Shown: positions 60,647 to 64,000 of the stretch, piece after piece
Layout: each line of letters starts with the position of its first letter
Position numbering within the stretch: position 1 is the first letter of the stretch
DNA from: an uncultured Clostridia bacterium
Lineage (GTDB): Bacteria; Bacillota; Clostridia; Oscillospirales; Ruminococcaceae
DNA: 64,000 nt
Assembly: GCA_945829235.1 (NCBI GenBank)
Contig: CALZUA010000007.1
Coordinates: 1 to 64,000 of the forward strand
Direction of reading: 5' to 3'
The notes under the pieces: model-generated
Database searches by the model: none
Seen by the model: only the letters and a program-made list of their open reading frames with translations
What the model was told of the DNA's origin: nothing
Made by a program: the position numbers and the translations under genes

Positions 60647-63451
60647 ATGTCAGTAGACCTTAACAATACGGTCAATCTTCCCAAAACGGAGTTTCCGATG
60701 AGGGCAAATCTTCCCAAAAGAGAGCCGGAGATGCTCGAAAAGTGGGAGAAGGAGCGCATTTTCTACGCGCTTGCCGAGAAAAACAAGGACAAGAAGCCGT
60801 ACGCGCTTCACGATGGCCCTCCCTACGCTAACGGCAACATTCACCTTGGCACCGCTTTAAACAAGGTGCTGAAGGATATTATTGTAAAATACAAGGCAAT
60901 GACCGGTTACAACGCTTACTATGTACCCGGCTGGGATTGCCACGGCTTGCCGATTGAGCTGAAGGCAATCAAGCAGCTCGGCGTTGACAGCGGCTCGGTT
61001 GACCCGGTGACGCTGAGAAAGAGTTGCCGCGAGTTTGCGCTTTCTTGCCTCGATGACCAAAAGGCGCAGTTCAAGCGTCTTGGCGTTTGGGGCGATTTCG
61101 AGAACCCGTATCTGACAATCCGTCCCGAGTTCGAGGCGAAGCAGGTTGAGGTTTTCGGCGAAATGTACAAAAAGGGGTACATTTACAAGGGTTTGAAGCC
61201 CGTTTATTGGTGTGCGGACTGCAACACGGCGCTTGCTGAAGCGGAAATCGAGTATCAGGACGACCCGTGCTATTCGATTTACGTCAAGTTCCCGCTTGCC
61301 GATGACAAGGGCAAGTTCGCTGACCTCGGAATTGATTTGAGCAAGGCATACGTTGTTATCTGGACAACCACAACCTGGACTTTGCCCGGAAACCTCGCAA
61401 TCTGCCTCGGTCCGAACTACGACTACACTTTTGTTAAGGTTGAGGACGAGAACAGCAAGTCTTTCGGCGAGTATTTGTTGATGGCAACCGAGCTTGTTCC
61501 CGAGGTAATGAAGGCGGCTGAAATCGCGAAATATTCGACTGTCGGCAGTTTCAAGGGCGCTGATTTGGAGCTTATTGAAACAAATCACCCGTTTATGCCG
61601 AGAAAATCTCCGCTTATCGTCGGAAACCATGTTACTCTCGACAGTGGTACCGGTTGCGTTCACACGGCACCCGGTTTTGGTGTAGAGGACTTTGAGGTTT
61701 GTCAGAAGTATAAGGGAATGTTCAAGATTATCGTTCCTGTGAATGAAAAGGGCGTGCTCACGGAAGAGGCGGGCGATTTCGCGGGGCTGAAAACAGCGGA
61801 TGCGAACAAGGTTATCGCACAGCGCCTTGAGGACGACAACACGCTTCTCAAAATGCAGAAGATTGTTCACCCGTACCCGCACTGCTGGCGTTGCCACGAG
61901 CCGATTATCTATCGTGCAACCGACCAGTGGTTCTGCAATGTTGATATGTTCAAGCCCGAAACCATCAAGGCTATCGAGCAGGTTCAGTGGATTCCCGATT
62001 GGGGCGAGGAGCGCATCAAGAATATGGTTAATATGCGCTCTGACTGGTGCATTTCCCGTCAGAGAAGATGGGGCGTGCCGATTCCGATTTTGTACTGCGC
62101 AGACTGCGGCAAGCCCGTCATCAACGACACGACTATCGGCGCGATTTCCGATATGTTCCGCAAGGAAAGCTCGGATGCGTGGTACGCGAAGGAGCCTGCT
62201 GAGTTTATTCCCGCCGATGTAAAGTGCGAGTGCGGTTGCGGTAAATTCACCAAGGAAATGGATATTTTTGACGTCTGGTTCGACAGCGGCTGTACGCACG
62301 CGGCTGTTCTTCAGGAACGTCCCGAGCTTTCGTGGCCCGCGGACTTGTACCTCGAGGGTTGCGACCAGTATCGCGGCTGGTTCCAGTCGAGCCTGCTCAC
62401 GTCCGTGGCAACAACGGGCAAAGCGCCTTATAAAGCGGTTTGCACTCACGGCTGGGTTGTTGACGGAAACGGTCAGCAGATGCACAAATCCAAGGGAAAT
62501 GTAATTCTTCCCGAGGAGGTTATCAAGGATTTCGGCGCGGACGTTCTGCGTTTGTGGGTTGCTTCGCTTGATTATCACGCTGATATCCGCGTGTCGAACG
62601 ATATGCTTAAACAGCTTTCCGAGAGCTACCGCAAAATCCGCAACACGGCGCGTTATATTCTCGGCAACCTCGGCGACCGTGAGGGCTTTAACCCCGACAC
62701 CGAGATGGTTGAGCTTTCGCAACTCCGCGAGCTTGACAAGTGGGCGCTGGCGCGGCTTGACGAGGTTATCGAAAAGGTTAGAAACGCGTATGAAACGATG
62801 GATTACTACCTCGCTTATCACGCGATAATCAGTTTCTGCGTTGTCGATATGTCGAATTTCTACCTCGATATTGTCAAGGACACGCTTTACTGCGAGGCAC
62901 CGAATTCGCCGCTCCGCAAGTCGGTTCAGACCGCGATGTACATTATTTTGGACTCGCTGGTTAGACTGATTGCGCCGATTTTGTGCTACACGGCGGACGA
63001 GATTTGGGGCTTTATGCCGCATAAAAAGACCGATGATATGCGAAGCGTTATCTTCAACCCGATGCCCGAAAAGACGGGAGTTACCGCGGACGAGGAAAAA
63101 TGGGCGAAAATTCACGCGGTTCGCGATGACGTTTTGGCGGCTCTCGAGCAAAAGCGCGCCGATAAGATTATCGGCAAGCCGCTTGAAGCAGAGGTTGCGA
63201 TTTTCACCGATGACGAGTCGCTGAAGGCGCTTGAAAGCGACCTTGCGGACGCTTGCATTGTGTCGAAGGCTGTCGTAAATATCGGCGGCGAGGGCGAGTA
63301 CAAGGGAAGCGCTTGCTCGGTTACCGTCAAGAAGAAGGCGGGCGAGCCTTGCGCACGTTGCTGGAAGTTTGACGACAGCGTTGGTTGCGATGAAAAATAT
63401 CCAAATCTCTGCAAGCGTTGTGCCGAGGTTATCAGGCTTAATTTTGAATAA
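60647..63451 (+). CDS. ileS: isoleucyl-tRNA synthetase
   Basis: A 934-residue class I enzyme. HIGH-type PPYANGNIHLGTALNKVLKD near residue 50, WTTTTWTLPGNLAI and HTAPGFGVEDF in the editing domain, QRRWGVPIPI, MHKSKGNVI near 612 in the KMSKS position, and C-terminal zinc Cys (CARCWKF...CKRC). It is the bacterial type by length and zinc finger. It starts 34 bases after divIVA with CCGAGGAGA upstream; no T-box precedes it, so regulation by tRNA-Ile is not evident here. Confidence 0.97.
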   Translation: MSVDLNNTVNLPKTEFPMRANLPKREPEMLEKWEKERIFYALAEKNKDKKPYALHDGPPYANGNIHLGTALNKVLKDIIVKYKAMTGYNAYYVPGWDCHGLPIELKAIKQLGVDSGSVDPVTLRKSCREFALSCLDDQKAQFKRLGVWGDFENPYLTIRPEFEAKQVEVFGEMYKKGYIYKGLKPVYWCADCNTALAEAEIEYQDDPCYSIYVKFPLADDKGKFADLGIDLSKAYVVIWTTTTWTLPGNLAICLGPNYDYTFVKVEDENSKSFGEYLLMATELVPEVMKAAEIAKYSTVGSFKGADLELIETNHPFMPRKSPLIVGNHVTLDSGTGCVHTAPGFGVEDFEVCQKYKGMFKIIVPVNEKGVLTEEAGDFAGLKTADANKVIAQRLEDDNTLLKMQKIVHPYPHCWRCHEPIIYRATDQWFCNVDMFKPETIKAIEQVQWIPDWGEERIKNMVNMRSDWCISRQRRWGVPIPILYCADCGKPVINDTTIGAISDMFRKESSDAWYAKEPAEFIPADVKCECGCGKFTKEMDIFDVWFDSGCTHAAVLQERPELSWPADLYLEGCDQYRGWFQSSLLTSVATTGKAPYKAVCTHGWVVDGNGQQMHKSKGNVILPEEVIKDFGADVLRLWVASLDYHADIRVSNDMLKQLSESYRKIRNTARYILGNLGDREGFNPDTEMVELSQLRELDKWALARLDEVIEKVRNAYETMDYYLAYHAIISFCVVDMSNFYLDIVKDTLYCEAPNSPLRKSVQTAMYIILDSLVRLIAPILCYTADEIWGFMPHKKTDDMRSVIFNPMPEKTGVTADEEKWAKIHAVRDDVLAALEQKRADKIIGKPLEAEVAIFTDDESLKALESDLADACIVSKAVVNIGGEGEYKGSACSVTVKKKAGEPCARCWKFDDSVGCDEKYPNLCKRCAEVIRLNFE

Positions 63452-63465
63452 TTTTGAGTAATCTT

Positions 63466-63511
63466 AATAAGGAAAGGAACGCGATTTTGAATAAATTCCT
63501 TTCCTTATTTT
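63466..63511 (+). terminator. intrinsic terminator after ileS
   Basis: A perfect 14-bp stem (63466-63479 with 63496-63509) with a 16-nt loop and a TTATTTTACTTT tail. It lies before lspA, so lspA may depend on read-through or its own start. Confidence 0.8.
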
Positions 63512-63532
63512 ACTTTGAAAGGGCAAATTCCG

Positions 63533-64000
63533 GTGAAAATTAAAAATTATCTTCAATACATCTGGCTTTTATTCGCGGCGGCAATGGTCGGAATTGACAG
63601 GCTGACAAAGTGGCTTGTCGTGTCAAATATGGAGCTTAACAATACTATTCACATCATAAAAGTTGGCGATGCCGAGGTGCTGAACCTGTACTATTGCCTG
63701 AACAACGGCGCGGCGTTCAGCAAGCTAAGCGGGCAGACAATTTTTCTGATTGTGATAACGTCGATTGTGATTTTGGGGCTGTTGTTTCTGATGGTGACAA
63801 AGCGGGTGAAGCGCCCTGTTTATATGGCGGCGGTTTCGCTGATAATCGGCGGCGGCATCGGCAACCTTATCGACAGAATTTTTAACGACGGTCTGGTGGT
63901 TGATTTCATCGATTTTCGCATCATCAACTTCCCGATTTTCAATTTCGCCGACATTTGTGCGGTTTGCGGAGCGGGATTGCTGATGATTATGGTGATTGTT
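63533..64000 (+). CDS. lspA: signal peptidase II (lipoprotein), N-terminal part
   Basis: A partial gene running to the window end, 156 codons visible, from GTG 63533 (AAAGGG site upstream). Family motifs are GIDRLTKWLV, NNGAAFS, GGGIGNLIDRIF and VVDFIDFR...NFADICAV, with the two catalytic Asp in NLIDR and NFAD. Four hydrophobic segments are seen. It cleaves lipoprotein signal peptides, so the lipoproteins at 8331-9638 and 23101-24381 are potential substrates. The C-terminus lies beyond the window. Confidence 0.92.
   Translation, partial: MKIKNYLQYIWLLFAAAMVGIDRLTKWLVVSNMELNNTIHIIKVGDAEVLNLYYCLNNGAAFSKLSGQTIFLIVITSIVILGLLFLMVTKRVKRPVYMAAVSLIIGGGIGNLIDRIFNDGLVVDFIDFRIINFPIFNFADICAVCGAGLLMIMVIV

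Noticed and set aside
60857-63151. 764-codon open frame on the minus strand opposite ileS
   Set aside because: Antisense shadow of a clear IleS; long because of third-position GC preference.

Overview
The window looks like ordinary chromosome from a Gram-positive clostridial bacterium, most likely a Ruminococcus-like member of the Oscillospirales/Ruminococcaceae. This is inferred from gene content and order: mutS-mutL-miaA-hfq, sepF-ylmH-divIVA-ileS-lspA, an adjacent ylbF, RecD2, a short ProB without a PUA domain, and a split PurH. Promoters are strongly sigma-A-like (TTGNNN, 17 bp, TATAAT or TAAAAT). No rRNA, tRNA, CRISPR array, transposase or phage gene was seen, and there is no sign of a large island.

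Layout. 1-6046 (minus strand): pth-mfd-FeoB-associated Cys-rich gene, then an SPFH/zinc-ribbon gene. 6096-12698 (minus): proB-proA-membrane protein-foldase-like lipoprotein-ABC-F ATPase-small membrane protein. 12792-17035 (plus): a membrane protein, an AcpS-like protein lacking the usual metal ligands, a TetM-like GTPase fused to a NYN nuclease domain, and TrmO. 17068-24453 (minus): a DHH phosphoesterase, then a three-gene unit of solute-binding-like lipoprotein, tubulin-superfamily-like protein and membrane transglutaminase. 24492-25676 (plus): a membrane protein and an HD hydrolase. 25710-35441 (plus): the purine cluster purE, purC, a PurF paralog, purF, purM, two tandem unknowns, purN, a small frameshifted Cys protein, a PurO-type IMP cyclohydrolase and a stand-alone AICAR transformylase. 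It starts with a leader ORF and terminator that look like an attenuator. 35502-36046: a palindromic repeat array and an orphan ribbon-helix-helix regulator with two operator-like sites. 36066-42662: gdhA (minus), an M23 peptidase and ilvB-ilvN-ilvC. 42700-49817: GNAT, prmA, recD2, comF, miaB and ylbF. 49856-56295: mutS, a small exported protein, mutL, miaA and hfq. 56353-64000: an HlyD-like protein, a YggS-like PLP protein, sepF, ylmH, divIVA, ileS and the start of lspA.

How it fits together. The purine cluster holds most steps from PRPP to IMP; purD, purL and purB are not here. Nitrogen metabolism is represented by gdhA, proBA and ilvBNC, and the right third is a DNA-repair, tRNA-modification and division/translation block. 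The best candidates for undescribed biology are the lipoprotein/tubulin-like/transglutaminase operon, the GTPase-NYN fusion, the degenerate AcpS, the PurF paralog without its glutaminase nucleophile, the purE leader, and the orphan RHH gene with paired operators. Family calls come from motif recognition by eye; no database search was run.
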